A DNA stretch of 64,000 nt from Tipula vernalis (Eukaryota; Arthropoda; Insecta; Diptera; Tipulidae), in NCBI GenBank assembly GCA_958295665.1, contig OY282560.1, positions 88,450,311 to 88,514,310 on the forward strand. Direction: 5' to 3'. Below are positions 35,671 to 49,120 of this stretch, one piece after another. A model generated the notes under the pieces. The model had not been told where the DNA came from and ran no database searches. It saw nothing but the letters and a program-made list of their open reading frames with translations. The position numbers and the translations under genes were made by a program. Each line of letters starts with the position of its first letter. Position 1 is the stretch's first letter.

Positions 35671-37889
35671 CAAAATGAAAATTTTCACAGCGATTACAGG
35701 TCCCGAAACCTATTGATAGAGGTATCAATCATCGTAATCGGACCATTTTAGATTTTGCCGCCCAAAAACTTGTGGGCTATAGCACAGTTGATTTTCAATA
35801 AAATTGAATTTTCTAAGAAATGTTTAGAAATAATCGAGCAATCAAAATGGAAATTGTCACAGCAATTACAGGTCCTGAAAGCTATTGATAGGGGTATCAA
35901 CCATCGTAATCGGACCATTTTAGATTTTTGCCGCCCAAAAACTTGTGGGCTATAGCATAGTTGATTTTCAATAAAATTGAATTTTCTAAGAAATGTTTAG
36001 AAATAGTCGAGCAATCAAAATGAAAATTTTCACAGCGATTACAGGTCCCGAAACCTATTGATAGAGGTATCAATCATCGTAATCGGACCATTTTAGATTT
36101 TGCCGCCCAAAAACTTGTGGGCTATAGCACAGTTGATTTTCAATAAAATTGAATTTTCTAAGAAATGTTTAGAAATAGTCGAGATATCAAAATGAAAATT
36201 GTCACAGCAATTACAGGTCCCGAAACCTATTGATAGAGGTATCAATCATCGTAATCGGACCATTTTAGATTTTGCCGCCCAAAAACTTGTGGGCTATAGC
36301 ACAGTTGATTTTCAATAAAATTGAATTTTCTAAGAAATGTTTAGAAATAATCGAGCAATCAAAATGGAAATTGTCACAGCAATTACAGGTCCTGAAAGCT
36401 ATTGATAGGGGTATCAACCATCGTAATCGGACCATTTTAGATTTTTGCCGCCCAAAAACTTGTGGGCTATAGCATAGTTGATTTTCAATAAAATTGAATT
36501 TTCTAAGAAATGTTTAGAAATAGTCGAGATATCAAAATGAAAATTGTCACAGCAATTACAGGTCCCGAAACCTATTGATAGAGGTATCAACCATCGTAAT
36601 CGGACCATTTTAGATTTTTGCCGCCCAAAAACTTGTGGGCTATAGCACAGTTGATTTTCAATAAAATTGAATTTTCTAAGAAATGTTTAGAAATAATCGA
36701 GCAATCAAAAAAAAATTGTCACAGCGATTGCAGGTCCCGAAACCTATTGATGAAGGTATCAACCATCGTAATCGGACCAAAATGGAAATTGTCACAGCAA
36801 TTACAGGTCCTGAAAGCTATTGATAGGGGTATCAACCATCGTAATCGGACCATTTTAGATTTTTGCCGCCCAAAAACTTGTGGGCTATAGCATAGTTGAT
36901 TTTCAATAAAATTGAATTTTCTAAGAAATGTTTAGAAATAGTCGAGATATCAAAATGAAAATTGTCACAGCAATTACAGGTCCCGAAACCTATTGATAGA
37001 GGTATCAATCATCGTAATCGGACCATTTTAGATTTTGCCGCCCAAAAACTTGTGGGCTATAGCACAGTTGATTTTCAATAAAATTGAATTTTCTAAGAAA
37101 TGTTTAGAAATAATCGAGCAATCAAAATGGAAATTGTCACAGCAATTACAGGTCCTGAAAGCTATTGATAGGGGTATCAACCATCGTAATCGGACCATTT
37201 TAGATTTTTGCCGCCCAAAAACTTGTGGGCTATAGCATAGTTGATTTTCAATAAAATTGAATTTTCTAAGAAATGTTTAGAAATAGTCGAGATATCAAAA
37301 TGAAAATTGTCACAGCAATTACAGGTCCCGAAAGCTATTGATAGAGGTATCCACCATCGTAATCGGACCATTTTAGATTTTTGCCGCCCAAAAACTTGTG
37401 GGCTATAGCATAGTTGATTTTCAATAAAATTGAATTTTCTAAGAAATGTTTAGAAATAGTCGAGCAATCAAAATGAAAATTGTCACAGCAATTACAGGTC
37501 CCGAAACCTATTGATAGAGGTATCAACCATCATAATCGGACCATTTTAGATTTTTGCCGCCCAAAAACTTGTGGGCTATAGCACAGTTGATTTTCAATAA
37601 AATTGAATTTTCTAAGAAATGTTTAGAAATAATCGAGCAATCAAAATGGAAATTGTCACAGCAATTACAGGTCCCGAAACCTATTGATAGAGGTATCAAC
37701 CATCGTAAACAGACCATTTTATATTTTTGCCGCCCAAAAACTTGTGGGCTATAGCACAGTTAATTTTCAATAAAATTGAATTTTCTAAGAAATGTTTAGA
37801 AATAATCGAGCAATCAAAATGAAAATAGTCACAGCAATTACAGGTCCCAAAACCTATTGATAGAGGTATCAACCATCGTAATCGGACCA
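35671..37889. repeat. satellite transition zone with mixed units
   Basis: Units of 172-173 bp with GGTCCTGAAAGCTATTG at four places (from about 35,870, 36,388, 36,807, 37,150), alternating with AGTCGAGATATCAAAATG units. A partial-unit insertion at about 36,708-36,780 duplicates the second half of a unit after an eight- to nine-base A-run. Confidence 0.75.
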
Positions 37890-39097
37890 TTTTAGATTTT
37901 GCCGCCCAAAAACTTGTGGGCTATAACACAGTTGATTTTCAATAAAATTGAATTTTCTAAGAAATGTTTAGAAATAATCGAGCAATCAAAATGGAAATTG
38001 TCACAGCAATTACAGGTCCCGAAACCTATTGATAGAGGTATCAACCATCGTAATCGGACTATTTTAGATTTTGCCGCCCAAAAGCTTGTGGGCTATAGCA
38101 CAGTTGATTTTCAATAAAATTGAATTTTCTAAGAAATGTTTAGAAATAATCGAGCAATCAAAATGGAAATTGTCACAGCAATTACAGGTCTCAAAACCTA
38201 TTGATAAAGGTATCAACCATCGTAATCAGACCATTTTAGATTTTGCCGCCCAAAAACTTGTGGGCTATAGCACAGTTGATTTTCAATAAAATTGAATTTT
38301 CTAAGAAATGTTTAGAAATAATCGAGCAATCAAAATTGAAATTGTCACAGCAATTACAGGTCCCAAAACCTATTGATAGAGGTATCAACCATCGTAATCG
38401 AACCATTTTAGATTTTGCCGCCCAAAAACTTGTGGGCTATAGCACAGTTGATTTTCAATAAAATTGAATTTTCTAAGAAATGTTTAGAAATAATCGAGCA
38501 ATCAAAATGGAAATTGTCACAGCAATTACAGGTCCCAAAACCTATTGATAGAGGTATCAACCATCGTAATCGGACCATTTTAGATTTTGCCGCCCAAAAA
38601 CTTGTGGGCTATAGCACAGTTGATTTTCAATAAAATGTAATTTTCTAAGAAATGTTTAGAAATAATCGAGCAATCAAAATGGAAATTGTCACAGCAATTA
38701 CAGGTCCCAAAACCTATTGATAGAGGTATCAACCGGACCATTTTAGATTTTGCCGCCCAAAAACTTGTGGGCTATATATAGCACAGTTGATTTTCAATAA
38801 AATTGAATTTTCTAAAAAATGTTTAGAAATAATCGAGCAATCAAAATGGAAATTGTCACAGCAATTACAGGTCCCAAAACCTATTGATAGAGGTATCAAC
38901 CATCGTAATCGGACCATTTTAGATTTTGCCGCCCAAAAACTTGTGGGCTATAGCACAGTTGATTTTCAATAAAATTGAATTTTCTAAGAAATGTTTAGAA
39001 ATAATCGAGCAATCAAAATGAAAATTGTCACAGCAATTACAGGTCCCAAAACCTATTGATAGAGGTATCAACCATCGTAATCGGACCATTTTAGATT

Positions 39098-40176
39098 TTG
39101 CCGCCCAAAAACTTGTGGGCTATAGCACAGTTGATTTTCAATAAAATTGAACTTTCTAAGAAATGTTTAGAAATAATCGAGCAATCAAAATGGAAATTGT
39201 CACTGCAATTACAGGTCTCAAAACCTATTGATAGAGGTATCAACCATCGTAATCGGACCATTTTAGATTTTGCCGCCCAAAAACTTGTGGGCTATAGCAC
39301 AGTTGATTTTCAATAAAATGGAATTTTCTAAGAAATGTTTAGAAATAATCGAGCAATCAAAATGGAAATTGTCACAGCAATTACAGGTCCCAAAACCTAT
39401 TGATAGAGGTATCAACCATCGTAATCGGACCATTTTAGATTTGGCCGCCCAAAAACTTGTGGGCTATAACACAGTTGATTTTCAATAAAATTGAATTTTC
39501 TAAGAAATGTTTAGAAATAATCGAGCAATCAAAATGGAAATTGTCACAGCAATTACAGGTCCCGAAACCTATTGATAGAGGTATCAACCATCGTAATCGG
39601 ACCATTTTAGATTTTGCCGCCCAAAAACTTGTGGGCTATAGCACAGTTGATTTTCAATAAAATTGAATTTTCTAAGAAATGTTTAGAAATAATCGAGCAA
39701 TCAAACTGGAAATTGTCACAGCAATTACAGGTCTCAAAACCTATTGATAGAGGTATCAACCATCGTAATCGGACCATTTTAGATTTTGCCGCCCAAAAAC
39801 TTGTGGGCTATAGCACAGTTGATTTTCAATAAAATGGAATTTTCTAAGAAATGTTTAGAAATAATCGAGCAATCAAAATGGAAATTGTCACAGCAATTAC
39901 AGGTCCCAAAACCTATTGATAGAGGTATCAACCATCGTTATCGGACCATTTTAGATTTGGCCGCCCAAAAACTTGTGGGCTATAACACAGTTGATTTTCA
40001 ATAAAATTGAATTTTCTAAGAAATGTTTAGAAATAATCGAGCAATCAAAATGGAAATTTTCACAGCAATTACAGGTCCCGAAACCTATTGATAGAGGTAT
40101 CAACCATCGTAATCGGACCATTTTAGATTTTGCCGCCCAAAAACTTGTGGGCTATAGCACAGTTGATTTTCAATAA
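39098..40176. repeat. 3-mer higher-order repeat, 516-bp period
   Basis: Three consecutive units with the diagnostic series GGTCTCAAAACC, then TTTAGATTTGGCCGCC, then CTATAACACAG occur at 39,098-39,660 and again 516 bp later at 39,614-40,176. A similar 516-bp offset links the CCACAGCAATTACAGATCCC units at about 41,089 and 41,605. Confidence 0.8.
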
Positions 40177-41849
40177 AATTGAATTTTCTAAGAAATGTTT
40201 AGAAATAATCGAGCAATCAAAATGGAAATTGTCACAGCATTTACAGGTCCCAAAAAATATTGATGAGGTATCAACCATCGTAATCGGACCATTTTAGATT
40301 TTGCCTCCCAAAAACTTGTGGGCTATAGCACAGTTGATTTTCAATAAAATGGAATTTTCTAAGAAATGTTTAGAAATAATCGAGCAATCAAAATGGAAAT
40401 TGTCACAGCAATTACAGGTCCCAAAACCTATTGATAGAGGTATCAACCATCGTAATCGGACCATTTTAGATTTTGCCGCCCAAAAACTTGTGGGCTATAG
40501 CACAGTTGATTTTCAATAAAATGGAATTTTCTAAGAAATGTTTAGAAATAATCGAGCAATCAAAATGGAAATTGTCACAGCAATTACAGGTCCCAAAACC
40601 TATTGATAGAGGTATCAACCATCGTAATCGGACCATTTTAGATTTTGCCGCCCAAAAACTTGTGGGCTATAGCACAGTTGATTTTCAATAAAATTGAATT
40701 TTCTAAAAAATGTTTAGAAATAATCGAGCAATCAAAATGGAAATTGTCACAGCAATTACAGGTCCCAAAACCTATTGATAGAGGTATCAACCATCGTAAT
40801 CGGACCATTTTAGATTTTGCCGCCCAAAAACTTGTTGGCTATAGCACAGTTGATTTTCAATAAAATTGAATTTTCTAAGAAATGTTTAGAAATAATCGAG
40901 CAATCAAAATGGAAATTGTCACAGCAATTACAGGTCCCAAAACCTATTGATGAGGTATCAACCATCGTAATCGGACCATTTTAGATTTTGCCGCCCAAAA
41001 ACTTGTGGGCTATAGCACAGTTGATTTTCAATAAAATTGAATTTTCTAAGAAATGTTTAGAAATAATCGAGCAATCAAAATGGAAATTGCCACAGCAATT
41101 ACAGATCCCAAAACCTATTGATAGAGGTATCAACCATCGTAATCGGACCATTTTAGATTTTGCCGCCCAAAAACTTGTGGGCTATAGCACAGTTGATTTT
41201 CAATAAAATTGAATTTTCTAAGAAATGTTTAGAAATAATCGAGCAATCAAAATGGAAATTGTCAAAGCAATTACAGGTCCCAAAACCTATTGATAGAGGT
41301 ATCAACCATCGTAATCGAACCATTTTAGATTTTGCCACCCAAAAACTTGTGGGCTATAGCACAGTTGATTTTCAATAAAATTGAATTTTCTAAGAAATGT
41401 TTAGAAATAATCGAGCAATCAAAATGGAAATTGTCACAGCAATTACAGGTCCCAAAACCTATTGATAGAGGTATCAACCATCGTAATCGGACCATTTTAG
41501 ATTTTGCCGCCCAAAAACTTGTGGGCTATAGCACAGTTGATTTTCAATAAAATTGAATTTTCTAAGAAATGTTTAGAAATAATCGAGCAATCAAAATGGA
41601 AATTGCCACAGCAATTACAGATCCCAAAACCTATTGATAGAGGTATCAACCATCGTAATCGGACCATTTTAGATTTTGCCGCCCAAAAACTTGTGGGCTA
41701 TAGCACAGTTGATTTTCAATAAAATTGAATTTTCTAAGAAATGTTTAGAAATAATCGAGCAATCAAAATGGAAATTGTCACAGCAATTACAGGTCCCAAA
41801 ACCTATTGATAGAGGTATCAACCATCGTAATCGGACCATTTTAGATTTT

Positions 41850-44800
41850 GCCGCCCAAAAACTTGTGGGCTATAGCACAGTTGATTTTCAATAAAATGGA
41901 ATTTTCTAAGAAATGTTTAGAAATAATCGAGCAATCAAAATGGAAATTGTCACAGCAATTACAGGTCCCAAAACCTATTGATAGAGGTATCAACCATCGT
42001 AATCGGACCATTTTAGATTTTGCCGCCCAAAAACTTGTGGGCTTTAGCACAGTTGATTTTCAATAAAATTGAATTTTCTAAGAAATGTTTAGAAATAATC
42101 GAGCAATCAAAATGGAAATTGTCACAGCAATTACTGGTCCCAAAACCTATTGATAGAGGTATCAACCATCGTTACCGGACCATTTTAGATTTTGCCGCCC
42201 AAAAACTTGTGGGGTATAGCACAGTTGATTTTCAATAAAATTGAATTTTCTAAGAAATGTTTAGAAATAATCGAGCAATCAAAATGGAAATTGTCACAGC
42301 AATTACAGGTCCCAAAACCTATTGATAGAGGTATCAACCATCGTAATCGGACCATTTTAGATTTTGCCGCCCAAAAACTTGTGGGCTATATATAGCACAG
42401 TTGATTTTCAATAAAATTGAATTTTCTAAGAAATGTTTAGAAATAATCGATCAATCAAAATGGAAATTGTCACAGCAATTACAGGTCCCAAAACCTATTG
42501 ATAGAGGTATCAACCATCGTAATCGGACTATTTTAGATTTTGCCGCCCAAAAACTTGTTGGCACAGTTGATTTTCAATAAAATTGAATTTTCTAAGAAAT
42601 GTTTAGAAATAATCGAGCAATCAAAATGGAAATTGTCACAGCAATTACAGGTCCCAAAACCTATTGATAGAGGTATCAACCATCGTAATCGGACCATTTT
42701 AGATTTTGCCGCCCAAAAACTTGTGGGCTATAGCACAGTTGATTTTCAATAAAATGGAATTTTCTAAGAAATGTTTAGAAATAATCGAGCAATCAAAATG
42801 GAAATTGTCACAGCAATTACAGGTCCCAAAACCTATTGATAAAGGTATCAACCATCGTAATCGGACCATTTTAGATTTTGCCGCCCAAAAACTTGTGGGC
42901 TATAGCACAGTTGATTTTCAATAAAATTGAATTTTCTAAGAAATGTTTAGAAATAATCGAGCAATCAAAATGGAAATTGTCACAGCAATTACAGGTCCCA
43001 AAACCTATTGATAGAGGTATCAACCATCGTAATCGGACTATTTTAGATTTTGCCGCCCAAAAACTTGTGGGCTATAGCACAGTTGATTTTCAATAAAATT
43101 GAATTTTCTAAGAAATGTTTAGAAATAATCGAGCAATCAAAATGGAAATTGTCACAGCAATTACAGATTCCAAAACCTATTGATAGAGGTATCAACCATC
43201 GTAATCGGACCATTTTAGATTTTGCCGCCCAAAAACTTGTGGGCTATAGCACAGTTGATTTTCAATAAAATGGAATTTTCTAAGAAATGTTTAGAAATAA
43301 TCGAGCAATCAAAATGGAAATTGTCACAGCAATTACAGGTCCCAAAACCTATTGATAGAGGTATCAACCATCGTAATCGGACCATTTTAGATTTTGCCGC
43401 CCAAAAACTTGTGGGCTATAGCACAGTTGATTTTCAATAAAATTGAATTTTCTAAGAAATGTTTAGAAATAATCGAGCAATCAAAATGGAAATTGTCACA
43501 GCAATTACAGGTCCCAAAACCTATTGATAGAGGTATCAACCATCGTAATCGGACCATTTTAGATTTTGCCGCCCAAAAACTTGTGGGCTATAGCACAGTT
43601 GATTTTCAATAAAATTGAATTTTCTAAGAAATGTTTAGAAATAATCGAGCAATCAAAATGGAAATTGTCACAGCAATTACAGGTCCCAAAACCTATTGAT
43701 AGAGGTATCAACCATCGTAATCGGACCATTTTAGATTTTGCCGCCCAAAAACTTGTGGGCTATAGCACAGTTGATTTTCAATAAAATTGAATTTTCTAAG
43801 AAATGTTTAGAAATAATCGAGCAATCAAAATGGAAATTGTCACAGCAATTACAGGTCCCAAAACCTATTGATAGAGGTATCAACCATCGTAATCGGACTA
43901 TTTTAGATTTTGCCGCCCAAAAACTTGTGGGCTATAGCACAGTTGATTTTCAATAAAATTGAATTTTCTAAGAAATGTTTAGAAATAATCGAGCAATCAA
44001 AATGGAAATTGTCACAGCAATTACAGGTGCCAAAACCTATTGATAGAGGTATCAACCATCGTAATCGGACCATTTTAGAATTTGCCGCCCAAAAACTTGT
44101 GGGCTATAGCACAGTTGATTTTCAATAAAATGGAATTTTCTAAGAAATGTTTAGAAATAATCGAGCAATCAAAATGGAAATTGTCACAGCAATTACAGGT
44201 CCCAAAACCTATTGATAAAGGTATCAACCATCGTAATCGGACCATTTTAGATTTTGCCGCCCAAAAACTTGTGGGCTATAGCACAGTTGATTTTCAATAA
44301 AATTGAATTTTCTAAGAAATGTTTAGAAATAATCGAGCAATCAAAATGGAAATTGTCACAGCAATTACAGGTCCCAAAACCTATTGATAGAGGTATCAAC
44401 CATCGTAATCGGACCATTTTAGATTTTGCCGCCCAAAAACTTGTGGGCTATAGCACAGTTGATTTTCAATAAAATGGAATTTTCTAAGAAATGTTTAGAA
44501 ATAATCGAGCAATCAAAATGAAAATTGTCACAGCAATTACAGGTCCCAAAACCTATTGATAGAGGTATCAACCATCGTAATCGGACCATTTTAGATTTTG
44601 CCGCCCAAAAACTTGTGGGCTATAGCACAGTTGATTTTCAATAAAATTGAATTTTCTAAGAAATGTTTAGAAATAATCGAGCAATCAAAATGGAAATTGT
44701 CACAGCAATTACAGGTCCCAAAACCTATTGATAGAGGTATCAACCATCGTAATCGGACCATTTTAGATTTTGCCGCCCAAAAACTTGTGGGCTATAGCAC

Positions 44801-47800
44801 AGTTGATTTTCAATAAAATTGAATTTTCTAAGAAATGTTTAGAAATAATCGAGCAATCAAAATGGAAATTGTCACAGCAATTACAGGTCCCGAAACCTAT
44901 TGATAGAGGTATCAACCATCGTAATCGGACTATTTTAGATTTTGCCGCCCAAAAACTTGTGGGCTATAGCACAGTTGATTTTCAATAAAATTGAATTTTC
45001 TAAGAAATGTTTAGAAATAATCGAGCAATCAAAATAAAAATTGTCACAGCAATTACAGATCCCAAAACCTATTGATAGAGGTATCAACCATCGTAATCGG
45101 ACCATTTTAGATTTTGCCGCCCAAAAACTTGTGGGCTATAGCACAGTTGATTTTCAATAAAATGGAATTTTCTAAGAAATGTTTAGAAATAATCGAGCAA
45201 TCAAAATGGAAATTGTCACAGCAATTACAGGTCCCAAAACCTATTGATAGAGGTATCAACCATCGTAATCGGACCATTTTAGATTTTGCCGCCCAAAAAC
45301 TTGTGGGCTATAGCACAGTTGATTTTCAATAAAATTGAATTTTCTAAGAAATGTTTAGAAATAATCGAGCAATCAAAATGAAAATTGTCACAGCAATTAC
45401 AGGTCCCGAAACCTATTGATAGAGGTATCAACCATCGTTACCGGACCATTTTAGATTTTGCCGCCCAAAAACTTGTGGGCTATAGCACAGTTGATTTTCA
45501 ATAAAATTGAATTTTCTAAGAAATGTTTAGAAATAATCGAGCAATCAAAATGGAAATTGTCACAGCAATTACAGGTCCCAAAACCTATTGATAGAGGTAT
45601 CAACCATCGTTACCGGACCATTTTAAATTTTGCCGCCCAAAAACTTGTGGGCTATAGCACAGTTGATTTTCAATAAAATGGAATTTTCTAAGAAATGTTT
45701 AGAAATAATCGAGCAATCAAAATGGAAATTGTCACAGCAATTACAGGTCCCAAAACCTATTGATAGAGGTATCAACCATCGTAATCGGACCATTTTAGAT
45801 TTTGCCGCCCAAAAACTTGTGGGCTTTAGCACAGTTGATTTTCAATAAAATTGAATTTTCTAAGAAATGTTTAGAAATAATCGAGCAATCAAAATGGAAA
45901 TTGTCACAGCAATTACTGGTCCCAAAACCTATTGATAGAGGTATCAACCATCGTTACCGGACCATTTTAGATTTTGCCGCCCAAAAACTTGTGGGGTATA
46001 GCACAGTTGATTTTCAATAAAATGTAATTTTCTAAGAAATGTTTAGAAATAATCGAGCAATCAAAATGGAAATTGTCACAGCAATTACAGGTCCCAAAAC
46101 CTATTGATAGAGGTATCAACCATCGTAATCGGACCATTTTAGATTTTGCCGCCCAAAAACTTGTGGGCTATATATAGCACAGTTGATTTTCAATAAAATT
46201 GAATTTTCTAAGAAATGTTTAGAAATAATCGATCAATCAAAATGGAAATTGTCACAGCAATTACAGGTCCCAAAACCTATTGATAGAGGTATCAACCATC
46301 GTAATCGGACTATTTTAGATTTTGCCGCCCAAAAACTTGTTGGCTATAGCACAGTTGATTTTCAATAAAATTGAATTTTCTAAGAAATGTTTAGAAATAA
46401 TCGAGCAATCAAAATGGAAATTGTCACAGCAATTACAGGTCCCAAAACCTATTGATAGAGGTATCAACCATCGTAATCGGACCATTTTAGATTTTGCCGC
46501 CCAAAAACTTGTGGGCTATAGCACAGTTGATTTTCAATAAAATGGAATTTTCTAAGAAATGTTTAGAAATAATCGAGCAATCAAAATGGAAATTGTCACA
46601 GCAATTACAGGTCCCAAAACCTATTGATAAAGGTATCAACCATCGTAATCGGACCATTTTAGATTTTGCCGCCCAAAAACTTGTGGGCTATAGCACAGTT
46701 GATTTTCAATAAAATTGAATTTTCTAAGAAATGTTTAGAAATAATCGAGCAATCAAAATGGAAATTGTCACAGCAATTACAGGTCCCAAAACCTATTGAT
46801 AGAGGTATCAACCATCGTAATCGGACTATTTTAGATTTTGCCGCCCAAAAACTTGTGGGCTATAGCACAGTTGATTTTCAATAAAATTGAATTTTCTAAG
46901 AAATGTTTAGAAATAATCGAGCAATCAAAATGGAAATTGTCACAGCAATTACAGATTCCAAAACCTATTGATAGAGGTATCAACCATCGTAATCGGACCA
47001 TTTTAGATTTTGCCGCCCAAAAACTTGTGGGCTATAGCACAGTTGATTTTCAATAAAATGGAATTTTCTAAGAAATGTTTAGAAATAATCGAGCAATCAA
47101 AATGGAAATTGTCACAGCAATTACAGGTCCCAAAACCTATTGATAGAGGTATCAACCATCGTAATCGGACCATTTTAGATTTTGCCGCCCAAAAACTTGT
47201 GGGCTATAGCACAGTTGATTTTCAATAAAATTGAATTTTCTAAGAAATGTTTAGAAATAATCGAGCAATCAAAATGGAAATTGTCACAGCAATTACAGGT
47301 CCCAAAACCTATTGATAGAGGTATCAACCATCGTAATCGGACCATTTTAGATTTTGCCGCCCAAAAACTTGTGGGCTATAGCACAGTTGATTTTCAATAA
47401 AATTGAATTTTCTAAGAAATGTTTAGAAATAATCGAGCAATCAAAATGGAAATTGTCACAGCAATTACAGGTCCCAAAACCTATTGATAGAGGTATCAAC
47501 CATCGTAATCGGACCATTTTAGATTTTGCCGCCCAAAAACTTGTGGGCTATAGCACAGTTGATTTTCAATAAAATTGAATTTTCTAAGAAATGTTTAGAA
47601 ATAATCGAGCAATCAAAATGGAAATTGTCACAGCAATTACAGGTCCCAAAACCTATTGATAGAGGTATCAACCATCGTAATCGGACTATTTTAGATTTTG
47701 CCGCCCAAAAACTTGTGGGCTATAGCACAGTTGATTTTCAATAAAATTGAATTTTCTAAGAAATGTTTAGAAATAATCGAGCAATCAAAATGGAAATTGT

Positions 47801-49120
47801 CACAGCAATTACAGGTGCCAAAACCTATTGATAGAGGTATCAACCATCGTAATCGGACCATTTTAGAATTTGCCGCCCAAAAACTTGTGGGCTATAGCAC
47901 AGTTGATTTTCAATAAAATGGAATTTTCTAAGAAATGTTTAGAAATAATCGAGCAATCAAAATGGAAATTGTCACAGCAATTACAGGTCCCAAAACCTAT
48001 TGATAAAGGTATCAACCATCGTAATCGGACCATTTTAGATTTTGCCGCCCAAAAACTTGTGGGCTATAGCACAGTTGATTTTCAATAAAATTGAATTTTC
48101 TAAGAAATGTTTAGAAATAATCGAGCAATCAAAATGGAAATTGTCACAGCAATTACAGGTCCCAAAACCTATTGATAGAGGTATCAACCATCGTAATCGG
48201 ACCATTTTAGATTTTGCCGCCCAAAAACTTGTGGGCTATAGCACAGTTGATTTTCAATAAAATGGAATTTTCTAAGAAATGTTTAGAAATAATCGAGCAA
48301 TCAAAATGAAAATTGTCACAGCAATTACAGGTCCCAAAACCTATTGATAGAGGTATCAACCATCGTAATCGGACCATTTTAGATTTTGCCGCCCAAAAAC
48401 TTGTGGGCTATAGCACAGTTGATTTTCAATAAAATTGAATTTTCTAAGAAATGTTTAGAAATAATCGAGCAATCAAAATGGAAATTGTCACAGCAATTAC
48501 AGGTCCCAAAACCTATTGATAGAGGTATCAACCATCGTAATCGGACCATTTTAGATTTTGCCGCCCAAAAACTTGTGGGCTATAGCACAGTTGATTTTCA
48601 ATAAAATTGAATTTTCTAAGAAATGTTTAGAAATAATCGAGCAATCAAAATGGAAATTGTCACAGCAATTACAGGTCCCGAAACCTATTGATAGAGGTAT
48701 CAACCATCGTAATCGGACTATTTTAGATTTTGCCGCCCAAAAACTTGTGGGCTATAGCACAGTTGATTTTCAATAAAATTGAATTTTCTAAGAAATGTTT
48801 AGAAATAATCGAGCAATCAAAATAAAAATTGTCACAGCAATTACAGATCCCAAAACCTATTGATAGAGGTATCAACCATCGTAATCGGACCATTTTAGAT
48901 TTTGCCGCCCAAAAACTTGTGGGCTATAGCACAGTTGATTTTCAATAAAATGGAATTTTCTAAGAAATGTTTAGAAATAATCGAGCAATCAAAATGGAAA
49001 TTGTCACAGCAATTACAGGTCCCAAAACCTATTGATAGAGGTATCAACCATCGTAATCGGACCATTTTAGATTTTGCCGCCCAAAAACTTGTGGGCTATA
49101 GCACAGTTGATTTTCAATAA
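41850..49120. repeat. 22-unit higher-order duplication, 3.79-kb offset
   Basis: About 20 units from 41,85x to 45,33x recur in the same order from 45,63x to 49,12x. Rare markers match: GGGCTTTAGCAC with ATTACTGGTCCC, GGGGTATAGC, TATATATAGCAC with AATCGATCAATC, ACAGATTCCAAAACC, GGTGCCAAAACC with TTAGAATTTGCC, and AATCAAAATAAAAATTG. The offset is 3782 bp up to about 42,55x, where copy 1 lacks six bases (TTGGCACAG against TTGGCTATAGCACAG), and 3788 bp after it, which is 22 units. Confidence 0.85.
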
